Below are positions 1 to 12,764 of a stretch of DNA of 64,000 nt, piece after piece; positions within the stretch are counted from its first letter, which is position 1, and each line of letters begins with the position of its first letter. Origin of the DNA: Pyrrhoderma lamaoense. Its lineage: Eukaryota > Basidiomycota > Agaricomycetes > Hymenochaetales > Hymenochaetaceae. The notes under the pieces are model-generated. The model saw nothing but the letters and a program-made list of their open reading frames with translations, ran no database searches and had not been told where the DNA came from. Both the position numbers and the translations under genes were made by a program. The stretch covers positions 496,001-560,000 of the forward strand of contig NBAZ01000015.1 in NCBI GenBank assembly GCA_002794735.1, written 5' to 3'.

Positions 1-701
1 TTCACGATTGAACTCAGAAAATTCCTTTCAGCAACTGCCTGACTATGAAGCGCTGGAGCATTTATGTCTGGACTTGCTCGATACTTTCGAGCATCACTCT
101 TTGCAGCTTCCAATTTCTTTCTGTAAGCTGCTTGAACTCTTGCTCTGCCATTCTGTTGTATTTCAGCTTTGACTTTTCGTAGTGCTTCAAGAAGCTTTGG
201 GTCTGGCCTCCCAGTCTGGGCTTTTTTTTTCTCTTCTGCCTCTCTAATTTTTCTCTTCAGGCTTCCTTTATCCTCTAATTTGGCTTTCTTATAGGCAGTC
301 CCATCTATGTATTTCGGACGAATTTCCGAATTTCCTTTTCCTTTTATCTCAAAAATCGATTGAACTACATATCTGGACGTGGGTTTGATGCCACGAATTT
401 CTATATCCAATTCAGCTAGTTCTTCACTCCAGCATTTTATATCACTGTCATAATCTACCTCACTGTTGATCAGTTCTTGAATCTTGTTCTCTATCTGAGT
501 TGGGATGGTACGGTCTTCAGAGCTCGAACTGGAAGAGACTGGCGCCACGGCTAACGTTGATGGGGGTTTTGCCATCGCTCGCACCATTTTCTGGGAATTG
601 ACAGCCTTGGGAGGATCTTGCTCCCGCTTCTGTTTTTTATTTACTGGAGCCTTTCCTCTGTTAGCATCACCAGTCTGAGTTTCCCCTCTCTTAGAGTTCA
701 T
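1..701 (-). CDS. Unrecognised Lys-rich, probably coiled-coil protein (3' end beyond window)
   Basis: An uninterrupted minus-strand frame of 233 codons runs from an ATG at 699-701 to the left edge, so only the N-terminal part is visible. The first 70 residues are polar, with basic runs (VNKKQKREQ) and a Ser stretch before SSEDRTIPTQ. An acidic/aliphatic segment follows (around residue 80-110). From about residue 125 the sequence is Lys/Glu/Ala-rich (KRKIREAEEKKK and beyond) and would form a long charged helix. I see no intron and no known catalytic motif. It shares strand and a basic, helical character with the small genes at the right end of the window, but I could not align it with them. Function unknown; transposon-derived ORF is possible. 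The reading frame itself is well supported by its length in AT-rich DNA. Confidence 0.6.
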   Translation of the reverse strand, partial: MNSKRGETQTGDANRGKAPVNKKQKREQDPPKAVNSQKMVRAMAKPPSTLAVAPVSSSSSSEDRTIPTQIENKIQELINSEVDYDSDIKCWSEELAELDIEIRGIKPTSRYVVQSIFEIKGKGNSEIRPKYIDGTAYKKAKLEDKGSLKRKIREAEEKKKAQTGRPDPKLLEALRKVKAEIQQNGRARVQAAYRKKLEAAKSDARKYRASPDINAPALHSQAVAERNFLSSIV

Positions 702-3700
702 GATGACGTTTCAATTTGGACAGGCAGAGGCATATGAGACTGTTTATATGATCAAACGTATTTTAGACGTCTTTGTGGGCCTATTTTTTATGCAAAGTAT
801 TTTCCCGAAAGGAGTTTGTTTGTTGTTATGAAGTAAATTAAATATTGTGAAAGAAACGAGAGCAAAGATATCCAGAAGAAAGGTAAACGTAAAAGCATCA
901 GTAGCTAATCATAAATTATCCGACTCGCTAACGTTGCCAGCAAAGGCGCCATAAGAGATTTGAGTAGTGCATTACATCCGCCTAGAACATATTTTCGAGC
1001 TTCTTTGGTCCTAAGTCTGAGCAAATTCAGTCTTCTTACTTTACATATAACACGTTTCCAAGAAGAAACCCGTCGTGATTTATCTCGTATTCCAAGGGCA
1101 CTATGTTTCTATCTCTTACATGTCACTCTAACTAAATAGGATCTCAAGGTTAGTAAGCTATCAACGTGTCAGTGCAAAGCTCGAGGCTTTCGACCTTTCT
1201 TGTCTCTACGTCCCTTCTGATGGATGGAATAGTCGGAAAAAAAGAATGCCACATTCGCCGACTCAATAAGAATATGAAATTCAATTAGAAACTCTGAATC
1301 AGCAGATGAAGGATGTATCAATCTATTATCCTATAAATAAAAGCTTGTACGCGTATTCTTTACTTATAATACCATATTATAAGTTTAAACACAGAAACAA
1401 TAACGCTAGGAAACATTTTATCTCTGTATTTTTGTATATCTATCAACTCTTACAGCAGTTCAAGAGGCAAACGCTCTTGACACAAAAGTTCAACTGAAGC
1501 ATTGATAATTTTTATCTGTGGTTTATAAGATTATAATCGAGTGAGGACCGAAGACATCTCAAAAGCTATGCATTTCGCTGGAGTTGTGTAAGCTATAACA
1601 AACTGATAAAGAGTATCTTAATAGAAATGTATATTATGCAGAACCAATCCAGAAACAACACTCGCATATTCATTCATAATAGTCTACGAATCTAAATCAT
1701 CATGAGTTAGTTTCAGGCTCCTGTGTTATCACACCAGATCATCATTGTAAGGAATGAATACCAAAGAGCTTTTCTCACTTGAGCTCACTGAATCTCTGAG
1801 TAAGTGTGTTCTACCGGTTCATGGACAGAGTGTAACTGGGCTGATATGGTGTTACGAACAGGAGTTTATCATACGAAGGAAGTAGCCAACCTGTAAGCAC
1901 CCGGACAGAAACCGCTAATAGCTCAGTATCAGTATGAAAAACTCGGGTAAGATAACATCAAGCAACATACGAGTATTGCGGATCAACCGATGCGGGATCA
2001 CGGCCCTCAAGCGAACGATGTGCTGCTTGAACTGAGACAACAAGAACGACACAGAAGACTATTCGGAGTGGATTGCATTGTGAGGAAGTGACTTAGTACT
2101 TTGATTTAAATTGAGAGGGGTGGTACGCATATACTGATATATAAGCGATGTACTAAATGTCTGGAAGAGACGGCCACTTCTATGGAATCATAGGGACTGG
2201 TTTGAAGACAATCATTTCTAATTCTATTTTAGTTGCCATTATATTAATATGTATGCAGTAAGTTGTCGTCCTTCAGATCCAATATAGCGCCATCATTCTA
2301 TGGCAAAACCATGATTGCAACCAGAATCAACGAGGACTTCTATGGGTTGCCGTGACCCCGATACTTCAACTTACTCCTTTCATCCTATCTCTGGCTCTCC
2401 CTATGATGTATATCTTGATACTAATATCCAAAATCAGTGATTACCATAGATCCTTCCTCAGCGCTATATGAACTTGTGAGATTTCGTATATACCGTATGT
2501 AGTGAAGCTATCTCATGACACGTAAAACCACATAAGAGCCATATACTCCTATCATAGTATATACTGCCTCCCAATGCTTCAGAAGCCATCCTATAGCTTG
2601 ACCAGTGAGGTAAAAGAGAAAACCGAAAGTAAACTCCAGAAATATACTTGAGAGATTTTAACGTTTTTCTATATTCATGTAACATATTTAATTTATCTAC
2701 AGATACATCCACTAGGCGAAAATATACTGAGCTCAATCTAAAGACCGTATAAAGAGTTTTGTATCTATCCTTTTGCTTGATTCTTGCTCCTACCTACTTA
2801 ACTCATAATAGAAATTAAGGTAAGTTATGAGGAAGAAAACGATCTTGATAAAGGTAAATTGTGCGTCTGCCAGTTACCTCCTATCTGCATCTGGTAGCAA
2901 TTATTGAGATCCATACCTCTAAATATACAACCTGCAAGTACATGTGAGTAAAGTGTTCGATGGACTTTGATCACATACGTCTATTTTTTAACGATTAGGT
3001 GAGCTGCATGATATTGTTGCAAGAGAAATATGCATTGCTTACAATAATTAATGTAATGAGTGTATTTCTGAAGTCGGAACTGGCAAGGGTTTCAGTCGGC
3101 TGAAGCCTATACTCTATTGGTAGATAGGTTTCTTCAGACGCCTTCGAGGTAATTTAGTGCTCTCGCTATTATTTTATCTTTATCCATGGATACGGAGAGA
3201 AGAAGGCCATGTTAAGTTTGGCGAGGTGATACAATATACAACTGTGATGGTGGTGTTGTGCTGAGATATCATTTGGACTTTGGTACTATGACATAGCCCT
3301 GATGCTTGTTGCTATCCCCAGTTGCATATATAGTGAGTAGGACCCTAATCTCTGTTTAAGCTCACTTGAGATACGAGTTGGTATCTAAACGGGTGTGGTA
3401 GACGTATAATAGTCGTTCAGCTATATCGAGACACGAATATCAGATATCATGCTCTATGAACATTTGATCTTATAGTCGTGATGGTGACTCATACGAGACT
3501 CGTTACATTATGTAGCTATTATAGAGAGAATTAGCGCAACTACTTCAAAGTAAACCTCCGGAGTCATTACCTATACCACAGGGGAATAGAGCAAGAAAAG
3601 ATCAAGATATCAGAGTAGCTGACTGGAGATCTCAGTTGCTCAGGATCAATACTTTTCATTGACGGCTTGAGTATATATGGCAACCAGTTCAATTTTGGGG

Positions 3701-4200
3701 TTCTTAATGAGCTGTCATGATAACTCAGAATAACTCAAGATTCCAGATCTAGTTTGCGAGAGTGAGAAGTGTCCAGTCCAGTATAAGCCATGTCGTCAGT
3801 TATTTAGTTTTAGTTTCAGTATAGTTTTTCTCTTGTGCTTTAAGAAGGTCATATTATCAAGCTGCTCAGATGGAACTTCGTCATCTTGATACTAGAGCTT
3901 GCTCATAATATGTCCACTCATAATTAAGTTGACGAATGATATAAAATGTAGCCTGAGTACTCACTTATATTACTGCGTGTTTTAGTATTTCCCTTTAACC
4001 ACGGTATATACACGTATAATAATGCCTTTGGATCTCACCTCTGTTGAGTTTCATCACTACTTGATTGAAGTTATATATTCTCATCCTCCCTTTTGTTAGG
4101 CTCATGTATGATTATACAATCTCAACTTGACTAGGGCCAACTTGAAGCAGATATTATTATTTGATCATTCTCGGAATTGATAGTGTGTCTAATAATGAGA
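702..4200. other. AT-rich stretch without a supported gene
   Basis: Both strands are broken by frequent stops and no exon-like block with splice signals stood out. Short open frames at 1306-1497 (+) and 2464-2736 (-) have no recognisable motif. The base composition and diffuse similarity to the repeated DNA at 4-12 kb suggest more decayed array material, which I could not demonstrate by eye. Confidence 0.4.
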
Positions 4201-4231
4201 ATTAATGTATGGTCACTTGTACCATTAATAT

Positions 4232-4330
4232 AGCAGCGCTATAGCAGCTATTGAGACTAACAAGGCCAAAGCGTCCAGTTTCTAGTCTTGATTGAAGCTT
4301 TCGAGGAAGAAAGAGTAGTATCTTGAGATA
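4232..4330 (+). repeat. Diverged direct repeat of 9325-9420
   Basis: This block (around the words GAGACTAACA and TGAAGCTTTCGA) recurs at 9325-9420 in the same order with substitutions and small gaps. Both copies lie upstream of seven-helix gene relics, so they probably mark the 5' end of the duplicated unit. Similarity fades on the distal side. Confidence 0.45.
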
Positions 4331-5189
4331 CTATGTCAGAGTCAATGGCTCCATTGGACTTCTCTCTAACTAGGATGTGTTACCAAAGAGCACACAAGTA
4401 TAGATGCATAGCTACTCACTAATTGGTATGAGAGTATACTTGATCTCACCGTTCTGAAGGTCCAAAACATATAAAGTTTTCGCATATAATGATTCTCTGT
4501 CACCATAGCTATCGTGAAAGGTGAGAATTTACTATGTCGAGTTTGAAGTATCTCTTACCTGTTCTCAGTAAGACCTAGTTCTTTCATATCTCGCACCACT
4601 CCATCGTCTACTTCTGTTCTCTTGCAAGGTAGAAAAGCTCTATAAGAAGCATTAATTGAGGGATATCATTATATATTAGACGAGCGGACTGACTCATATC
4701 CAGCTATAGGTGTTTTGTCAATTCTTTTGCACGGAATAGAGCTAGTAAACGATTAAAAATATCATTTGGAGTAGATAGGCGATACAGCTTACTAATCTGC
4801 TTTCAACGATTTGAAAGGCATACAGTTGTAGACAAGAAAAAACAAGTAAGCAAACAATACTGATATTACCCTATATATACCACAAAAGTATACTCCAAAT
4901 TCTCAGCTGTCACGAATGCAAGCGAATACCAGACATATTGATGACATGATCGCGATCAGATTTGGTTGTTAATTGAGCTTAATACTCAGTTTGTTGTTTA
5001 TAATATACATAATAGTGGTTTATATACTTCGTATCTGAATGAGTCTGAATCACTCGCTTATCCTTTAAAGTAGTTTATCTAGTGAATAGTTACCTTATGT
5101 TTCGGGTAAGTACAGCCCTAACTCAGATGAGCTTGCTTGTTGGGATATAAAAACTGTGGAAAGGATAATAGCTACAATATCAGTATAAT

Positions 5190-5420
5190 GTATGAGAAAC
5201 CAATGTTATGACCAACTGCGTTACTGACTCGTAGCAATCCTTCTATTACAAATATACTGATGTTACGTGCCATCGAACTCTAACGAAATGGTAAAGATCT
5301 GAGCATACATGTAATTTTGTATGATCTTGTACGCCAATTCACATGATTTCAGTGTTCGAAACACTTACCTGTTGTTTTAGAAATATAACCATATTACAAG
5401 GAACTCATTCTCCGCTTCGG
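5190..5420 (+). pseudogene. Truncated copy of the plus-strand seven-helix family
   Basis: The stretch aligns with 6944-7150 over its whole length. It contains the part that reads TDILMLRVIAFYRS in the better copy, followed by the same intron-like DNA. Here the frame is interrupted by a stop (CTCGTAGCA context) and the downstream exons are missing. Another shared block (5500-5580, matching 8050-8130) follows at once, so the 3' half was deleted after duplication. Family assignment rests on the homologous copies at 6.1-7.8 and 10.3-11.9 kb. Confidence 0.5.
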
Positions 5421-6129
5421 AGACTCCGAAGTTCGGATTCTAGGAATTGATCATAGCAGAGCTTCATTCAGACACGAACTGGGTATGCTAACTATGCATA
5501 GCCATGATACAAGCACACACAAAAATGATATTGTCATGTATCATCGCATGAGATCTTTAGGATAATCACTTCATGATATAGTATGCACCTCACCTGCTTT
5601 CTGTAAGCTCCAACAATTCGTGCTATGAAACTCATCGTCTATAGATCTCTAGATCTCTTGCAAGGGTGAAGTGGACTGAAGATGGTGTTGATCATAAATC
5701 TCTTAATTGTACTAGATGGATATCGAAACCAAATCCACTATATCTTTACATGCAATAATGTTAGTGGTCCATTAGAATTATCTCCGGAACAGTTAAATCG
5801 ATAGCCTGAGAACAAATTTCTAATCTGGTCCACGAATTAACATGATACATAGATACGAAAAGAGAATCAAACAAGCAGATACTGTGAAGATCTCCGCAAT
5901 ATTATTATATCATTTTTATCCAAACTCGCAGACATGCGGTCTATTCTCACATATGATTGATGAGGTACTAGCTCCTAATAGCTGGGATCAAATAAGTTGT
6001 CATCCACTTACTTTCCATATACTATCAATATCTCCGTCAAAATGCTGATGATGGGAGAACTCATAAAGGGCTGGAGTATAACAGGGTCTCATACCGCAGC
6101 ATATCTACATTTACTATTATCCTCAAGAT

Positions 6130-7804
6130 GACAGACTCGCCGTATGGCTCCGCTGATTTACAATCTAGCTCTATTCCACAAACTACCCATAACTTATTCA
6201 CTCAAGTAGATGGACAAATTGCAATCGCCACTCTCCTCGCCTATGATTTTTGTAGGCTCTCATCCTCATACCTCTCATTACACTGATACCAGACTTTGAT
6301 TCTAATTTCTCAGGCCTCACTTTCGAAAAGGAGGTTAGTACATAATTGTATACCATCTGTTTCTAACCATCTGTTTCTATTTACTATGTTGTTTCTGGCT
6401 AGGTTGAGTATTTTTGGGTATGAATATTTCTCTTACCGAGCTACTATGAGCTTATAAGCTTAGAACTAGGGTGCAAAATTCTCTCCTGTTAAGGTAATAT
6501 TCTTTCTCGTGAGTCTACATCAAGAAGTGTTTAGTATGCGTAGATAATGAGCAGGTGAGCAGAATAGATACGTTGCAGTTGGAGCAGCTTTTGGCTTGAT
6601 TTATTGTGAGTTTATAATTGTTTTGTTTAAGAAGAATATTAATTACTGCTGAATAAAGATGATGCATTACATGCATATGAGAACATGTTAGATCTTCGAG
6701 TTATAATATTTGACTGCGTTTCTTACGTTTGGCTATAATAATATTTTTCCCGCAACAGCTGTTAGTATAAATCATCACTGAGACCCGAAGCTCGTTACTT
6801 AACCTTTATTCCAGGTTATCTAATGAATGGATACGTTATATCTCCGGTTGTGTACAATCTGATCTCAGATGAGACTTGCTTATTGAATCTTAAAACCTGT
6901 GACAGGAATTGTGACTACAATGCTCGTAGATTGTACGAGTACTTATGTCACGACCCAACTGCATCACTGACCTGTAGCAATCCTTATAATACAGATATCC
7001 TGATGTTACGCGTCATCGCATTTTATCGAAGTGCAAAGGTCTGAACATACATGAATGTAATCTTTATGTGACATTGATAAGACACAAAATTTGATTTCAG
7101 AATCTGAAGCATTTACTTGGTGTTTAAGAACTATTTTTATATTACAAGGGGTCGCTAGACTATGTCTTATTGTAAAATCAATACTATATGAAGAAGGTTT
7201 GTCTTTCGTGAGGTGTTGATATCTTGCAAAGCTTCAGAAAGGGCTAAAAAGTACACAGTTATAGTCGGTGACTTCGATTTGCTTGCGATTGACGCTATAT
7301 GCGGAATTCTCAGAAATATGCCGCAGCTATGGATAACCATCTATTGGTGAGTAGTGAAAGATTCATCTCCTTACATGAGAAACTACTTATGTCAAGCTCA
7401 GGGCAATGCCACTCTGTTTCGAGCTGATATTACTCTTAATGATTCTAAAAAAAGCTTATAATTCTTCGAGATGCATACATACTCGTAAACTCGGTATTAT
7501 CAATGTTTTAGTTGAAGACCAAATCTTTTACTTCATCCTGTAGGCAACATTTCTTTTCAGCTTCTTAACAGTGCTAAGCTCATATTATAGGGTAGTTATG
7601 TCAAGTGGCGCACAAATATTTGCTACTCTTCCTGGAATAGGAGGCAACATGGAGCCATACGTTTTTGGGGCGATCGGTAGTCCTTTGATTCTCAGCATGG
7701 TAGGTAGTCGACTTCTATTTCATCTGAAAGCGGAGGGATCATGGGAGAGAAGTGTAGAAGTAGTTAATATATATATGAGTTCAAGTCAGAAATATCTATC
7801 CTAG
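6130..7804 (+). pseudogene. Decayed seven-helix (DUF6533-like) membrane protein gene, copy 2
   Basis: Exon-like blocks occur in the order expected for basidiomycete seven-helix proteins. At 6160-6250 comes a block ending IAIATLLAYDF; at 6312-6340 LTFEKEV; at 6553-6610 RYVAVGAAFGLIY; at 6990-7040 LMLRVIAFYRSAKV; at 7260-7360 a soluble loop ending LWITIYW; and at 7590-7760 a C-terminal helix region containing GSRLLFHLK. The AYDF...LTFEKEV pair resembles the YDYLLTFDDEV signature of the DUF6533 family, and GSRLL.HLK is the usual end of the last helix. Exons are separated by GT/AG-bounded DNA but several frames do not connect, so I call it broken. Given the base-loss problem elsewhere in the window, some breaks may be artefacts. 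Confidence 0.5.
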
Positions 7805-8950
7805 CGATAGATTTAGAACGTGGTTTTAGATCTTTGTTGTATTGATATATTCTGCGCAGCTATTTTGTTGCCAGCTTAATAATAAGATCATCCATGTAGG
7901 AGACACCAAGACTCTGTTTCTATTAGAGCTTTTCTGAAGCTTGCAAGCAGCTCAAGTCATTGACATAATGAAGTTTATGTGTTATTGCAAGATTCTATAA
8001 TGATACATTTGAAAATACCATACATCGGTGATCGTGAACATTCTTACTACTGGTAGCCATGATATGATCACAAAGTTTTCTTGTTACTTGTCATTGCATG
8101 AGAGCTTTTGGATATTCACTTCACGATACTCGTAACTAGGCTGTGCTTCACGAGGTAGGCGCAGTGATGGGGCGTGGAAAGAGAAGAGTTAGAAAACGTC
8201 AAAAGATTTTGATCACCTTTATGTGAGCGCTAGAAACTCAGATCATTGTGCCTAGGCTACGTTCGGAAGATTTCAACAAGTTTTGGACTTAATAGCCCGA
8301 GAAGTATAGAAAACTTTTGATGACATGATTTAATCGATGGAACTCTTGAGTCGATATATACGCAGGTGATAGTATTTCCGATGAAGGCATCTACCTGACC
8401 TCTACTACCCCTGACTATCTTACTCGCGAGTTGCGATTGTCCTCGCCAGCCTCAGCTTGGACTTCTCAGAGTTAGTCAATAGGCTACGTTATCAATTGGA
8501 ATCTAGCTTATCATCAATATCTTGTCTTCTCAATTCATGTATTCAGCTGATATAACTTTCATAATGGACGACGATGGAAATTTACTGAACATAGAATATT
8601 GCTAGATAACTAAACGGTGAGCTGGTATGTTTAGGCTTTAGGACAACTAGATGCTTGTCTAAGTTACTCACACAGTTAATCATACTAGGTTATAAAATAG
8701 GTATGCGGCAGTAATTTCAGCGCAGCTGGCACCAGTGATCATTTTATTTTCAATTGAAAATATGATCTACATGACATGAAGTTTCGATCTCGTTGCCCAT
8801 TAAATTTGTGTCCTGCAAATCAAGACCTATTTCCGGCTGCATAGACTTCAAGACAAAGACATTTCGGTTCTATGACTTCTCCTCTACGAAAACTCTTATT
8901 ATATTACCCCACCTGGCTGGGTAATAGACAATTCCAAGTGGAACTTCACT

Positions 8951-9300
8951 CTAGCGATTTGTTTTAAAGGTACTTCGTGTCATCGCCAGTATTGGCGCAC
9001 TGTTGTCACGGTGCTCATCATTCTGAGCTTGTGATTTGCAATCGTCTTGATGTACTAAATTGGGAACACTAGTTATATCACTTTCAGCGATGGCTGGGCG
9101 CGGTAACGTCCCCGCCCGAAAGATCATATAGACATATGAAATGGAATCCAACAGGGTCACCATCAAAATCTATTGGAATAGAATAATCAACCAGACCAAG
9201 TATAATAAGCACAGGTATATCGTGTTCTTTCTCTTCGGTATCATTCAGTATTAATGTTATAATGCAAGTACGAGACAGAAAATACAAGATTGAAACCAGT
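8951..9300 (-). pseudogene. Relic or divergent copy of the small spliced family
   Basis: Two overlapping minus-strand frames cover this block. The first reads CIITLILNDTEEKEHD..., then an Asp/Gly stretch (PIDFDGDPVGFHF) and a Tyr-Asp-Leu-x-Gly-Gly segment. The second continues as a polar tail rich in Asp/Ser/Gln and ends at 8951-8953. The first frame follows the spacing of the gene at 15213-15781: I-x-L-I near the start, a Glu-rich turn, a hydrophobic strand, then FH and Y-[ND]-L-x-x-G. One frame change between the two halves is unexplained, and no start codon or upstream exon could be placed. Probably a decayed third member; function unknown. Confidence 0.35.
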
Positions 9301-10299
9301 TAAGTTGTATTGCTATATACATCACGATTATAGCAATCCTATGGCAACTGTCGAGACCAACAGAGCGTAAAATATCCAATTCACAGATTTAACTGAAGCT
9401 TTCGACGTAAATAGAGAAGTACCTGGATGTATATCGATTTCATCTCGTGATGCTACAAAAGGGTTGACGACCCAGCGAAATTCTTATCAGCTACCATTGG
9501 TCAGTAAGAAATTCCTATGGAAAAATGCATAATTGGACACACAAACTGTTAAAATAGAATACTCGTTCTCGTCACTCTTCAAGCCTAGGATATTGAATAC
9601 TTTCGCTTTCAGTAAACCTCCTACACTGTGACTATTATACTTTATGAAAGATAGCTTGTAGTAGCTCCTAATATCTCTCTTACTAGTTTTCTATGAGTTC
9701 CTGTCCTTTAGTATCTTGGAACTACTATCTCCTAACGATCTTCGACAGGTAATAGGTAAACTGTAAAGAGGAGAATTTGAGGGTGTTATTAAATACATAG
9801 TAAACCAACCTACAAATAACCTGCTGTAGACACTCCTGCACTTTTAAGAGATCTCGCACATTGGGGCCGCTATAGTTCGTTAGAAACCTAGAGCTTAGTT
9901 ACTTTGAACTAAAAAACGCACTAAGGAGCCATGGATTGAGTAGAAGAAGTAAGTTACCAAATGACGTGAAAACTGCTCCTAATTATATGAAAGGTCTTGG
10001 CGCGACTCATAGTGAACCTGAAAACCATATAGAAAATGGATCTTGATACTTGCAAGCTATTCTTATATTTTTCTCATCCTGCTACATATGTCATACTAAA
10101 ACAGATAACTAACTTTGGATGTTCTATCGAGTTGATATAAGCGTACACGTCATGGTAGCGACTATACCGGAACTAGTAACACACCGATTGCTTGTTTGCA
10201 AAGTTTTGATATCGTGAGACTACAAAATTAAGTACAAAGCAAGGACTCAGTATATGTGGTATCCCTACTCTAGAAATGCCGAGTTCCAAACTTTCCTCC

Positions 10300-11880
10300 A
10301 TATTGCATAAGGGATCTATACCACAAGCTACCCATGATCTATTTGCTCAAGTAAATGGACAGATTGCAATCGCGGCACTCCTCGCTTATGATTTTTGTGA
10401 GTTCTCCTTCTTTGTAGTATACAGATGTTAATACTCTTCTAGGTCTCACCTTTGATAAAGAAGTTTGTTTATACTCTCTATATCAGTCATGCTACTTACA
10501 TGCAGTGTTAGGTTACATATTTTTGGGTATGCTTTTCGAGAGTTATAGTGCTATCAAACGATATCAAGATCATGGATCTACAACTAGGTCTTGCCCTTCA
10601 CCTCTGTCAAGGCTGTCTTCTTCCTTGTGAGCCCACTTCATATACCTCAATTAATGCGAGGATGACAATTAGACAAAAAGAATAGATATATCGCATTTGG
10701 CGCAGCTTTCGGGCTGATTTACTGTAAGCCCGATCGTATTTTTCTCTGGAAGAACATCAACCATAACGCTAAATAAAGACGATGCGTTACATGCGTATGA
10801 GAACCTGTAAGTGTCTTTGAGCTAGATTTCTTGAGTTTAGTTCTTATAACTTTCCCTGGACATTCCCACCCATAAAAGCTGTTAGTGGTTATCATCAACA
10901 AGGCAGGCTAAAAATAGTTATCTAACTCTAGTTCTAGGTCTCTCTAGTGAATGGATACGCTATATTTCCGGTAACCTACTGTCCTATCTGATATGAGCTT
11001 TGCGTTACTCAACATATCTGTGATAGGAATTATAACGACGATGCTAGTAGACTGTAAGTTTACCTTACTGGTCGCAACCAATATTCCCACATGGATATTC
11101 ATAATTTAGACATTTTAATGTTGCGTGTGATCGTCTTCTATCAAAGTACAAAAGGTCTGGACATATATGAATTCATTCCCTATTCAACGCTCAGCTAAAT
11201 CACAGATTCCAAAACACTTGCTTGGTGTTTAAGAGTTATTTTTTTATTGCAAGGGGCCGCCCGATCATATTTAATAGTTAAATCAATACTGTATGAAGAA
11301 GGCAAGTCTTTCATCAAATTTTTACTAGCTTTAAGAGGTAAAAAAAGCTGATAAGCACACAGTCAATGTCGACGATTTTGATTTATTCGCAATTGCCGCG
11401 GTATGTGAACCTACGAGAATCATGCCCCAGCTATGGATCACTATCTATTGGTGAGTACTGACGGATACCATCTTCTTATACATGTTATCACTCATTACGA
11501 GAGTAGGACAATTCCACTCTGTTTCGAGCTCATATTATTGGCTTCGATTCTGATCAAAGCATATAAACACTCGCGATACGCATACTCACGTAAAACTAGT
11601 ATAACCCGGCTTTTAGTTGAAGACCAAGTATTGTACTTCATCCTGTAGGCTTCCTTCATCATCTTATCATCCCCTAAGGTAGTATTAAACCGTTTATCTA
11701 GAGTAGTCCTGTCAAGTGGTGCACAGATATTCGCTACTCTTCCGGGAATAGGAGGACATACGGAACCATACGTTTTTGGAGCAATTGGTAGCCCCCTGAT
11801 TCTCAGCATGATAGGTAGCCGGCTTTTATTCCATCTTAAAGAGGAGAGGACATGGGAAAGTTTTAGTATTACACTTACCT
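10300..11880 (+). pseudogene. Decayed seven-helix (DUF6533-like) membrane protein gene, copy 3
   Basis: This copy is collinear with 6130-7804: the IAIAALLAYDF exon at 10310-10398, LTFDKEV at about 10443-10466, an AFGLIY block at 10690-10730, the L.VRVIVFYQS-type block near 11100-11160, a loop block at 11370-11450, FELILLASILIKAYKHSRYA at 11527-11580, and a C-terminal block at 11700-11860 containing IGSRLLFHLKEE. Some exons are cleaner than in copy 2 (for example the 11.5 kb block), others carry stops. Same family reasoning and same caution about assembly errors. Expected location of a functional relative would be a fungal membrane. Confidence 0.5.
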
Positions 11881-12334
11881 AATAAATGTGCATAAATTTA
11901 TATACGTTAGTACATTCTTTTACCCAGTGGTAGATATGAAGTAGTAATCTAGAAAAATGTTGTGTGATCCCGATATCTTTTCCTTCTTTCTGAGTTTCAT
12001 CAAGCAATTACCAGAGCTCGACCAAGATAGCTTAGAAGATATGGATTTCTGAGTTTTTCAGTAAACGCGTTTGGAATTTTACCTTCTTGTAACGCTGCTC
12101 AATGCTGCTATATAGCCATCTGTATCACTGAAGCTTCTCTCACTCTCACAAATGATCAAGAGAATATTGACAGGTATATAGTAATGAAAAAGACAAGCAA
12201 AATTTCTTGGTAGCTCACCAAAAGCTTCGGCCACATTTCATTCGCTCCGTGATACATACAATTTCTCAACTGACACAAGGCTACAATAGTTCTCTGATCT
12301 CATTTATAATAAATGTAACGCTATACGAAGACAT

Positions 12335-12757
12335 GTTAGTCAGTGAACTCAAAGCTAATGCCATTATTGCCTGGCTAGTACATGATAGTAGGGAAACGAG
12401 ATAAGAAAGATCGAGTATGAGTAAGTCCAAATAATCAAACAATAGTGACACTATAAAGGTAAATGAGTGTTAAGACGTTCAAAGAAGAAAGTAAGTGGAT
12501 AACAATCTAAGTACATGACGGGGTTGTAGTACTCAGAGCAACATTGGAAGTGGAAGCGGACGCCCTGAATGCAGAGCCTTCTGTGCGTATAAGTAGTCCT
12601 CGAACTTCGGCAAGACAGTTCTGTAGACGTGCAGTCACGACCCGTGCATTGTCAAGCAAGGGCTTTATGTTTTCGGGAGTCATTGCAAGTTTAAGGTCGG
12701 TGGGCGCGTCAAATGAAGGAAGGCCCTTTGATGGTTTTGGAGGAACCGTACGGACAG
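12335..12757 (-). repeat. Inverted, near-identical copy of the 3' end of the Byr4-like gene
   Basis: This segment is the reverse complement of about 21079-21500: the last ~83 codons, stop codon and ~170 bp of 3' flank of the large gene at 16766-21329. The coding part translates without a single amino-acid difference; only a few changes are visible in the flank. The match stops abruptly at 12757 (21079) but decays gradually below 12335, where a weak match to about 21500-21570 persists. It has no promoter or start of its own, so it is a fragment, not a gene. Confidence 0.9.
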
Positions 12758-12764
12758 CGATATC

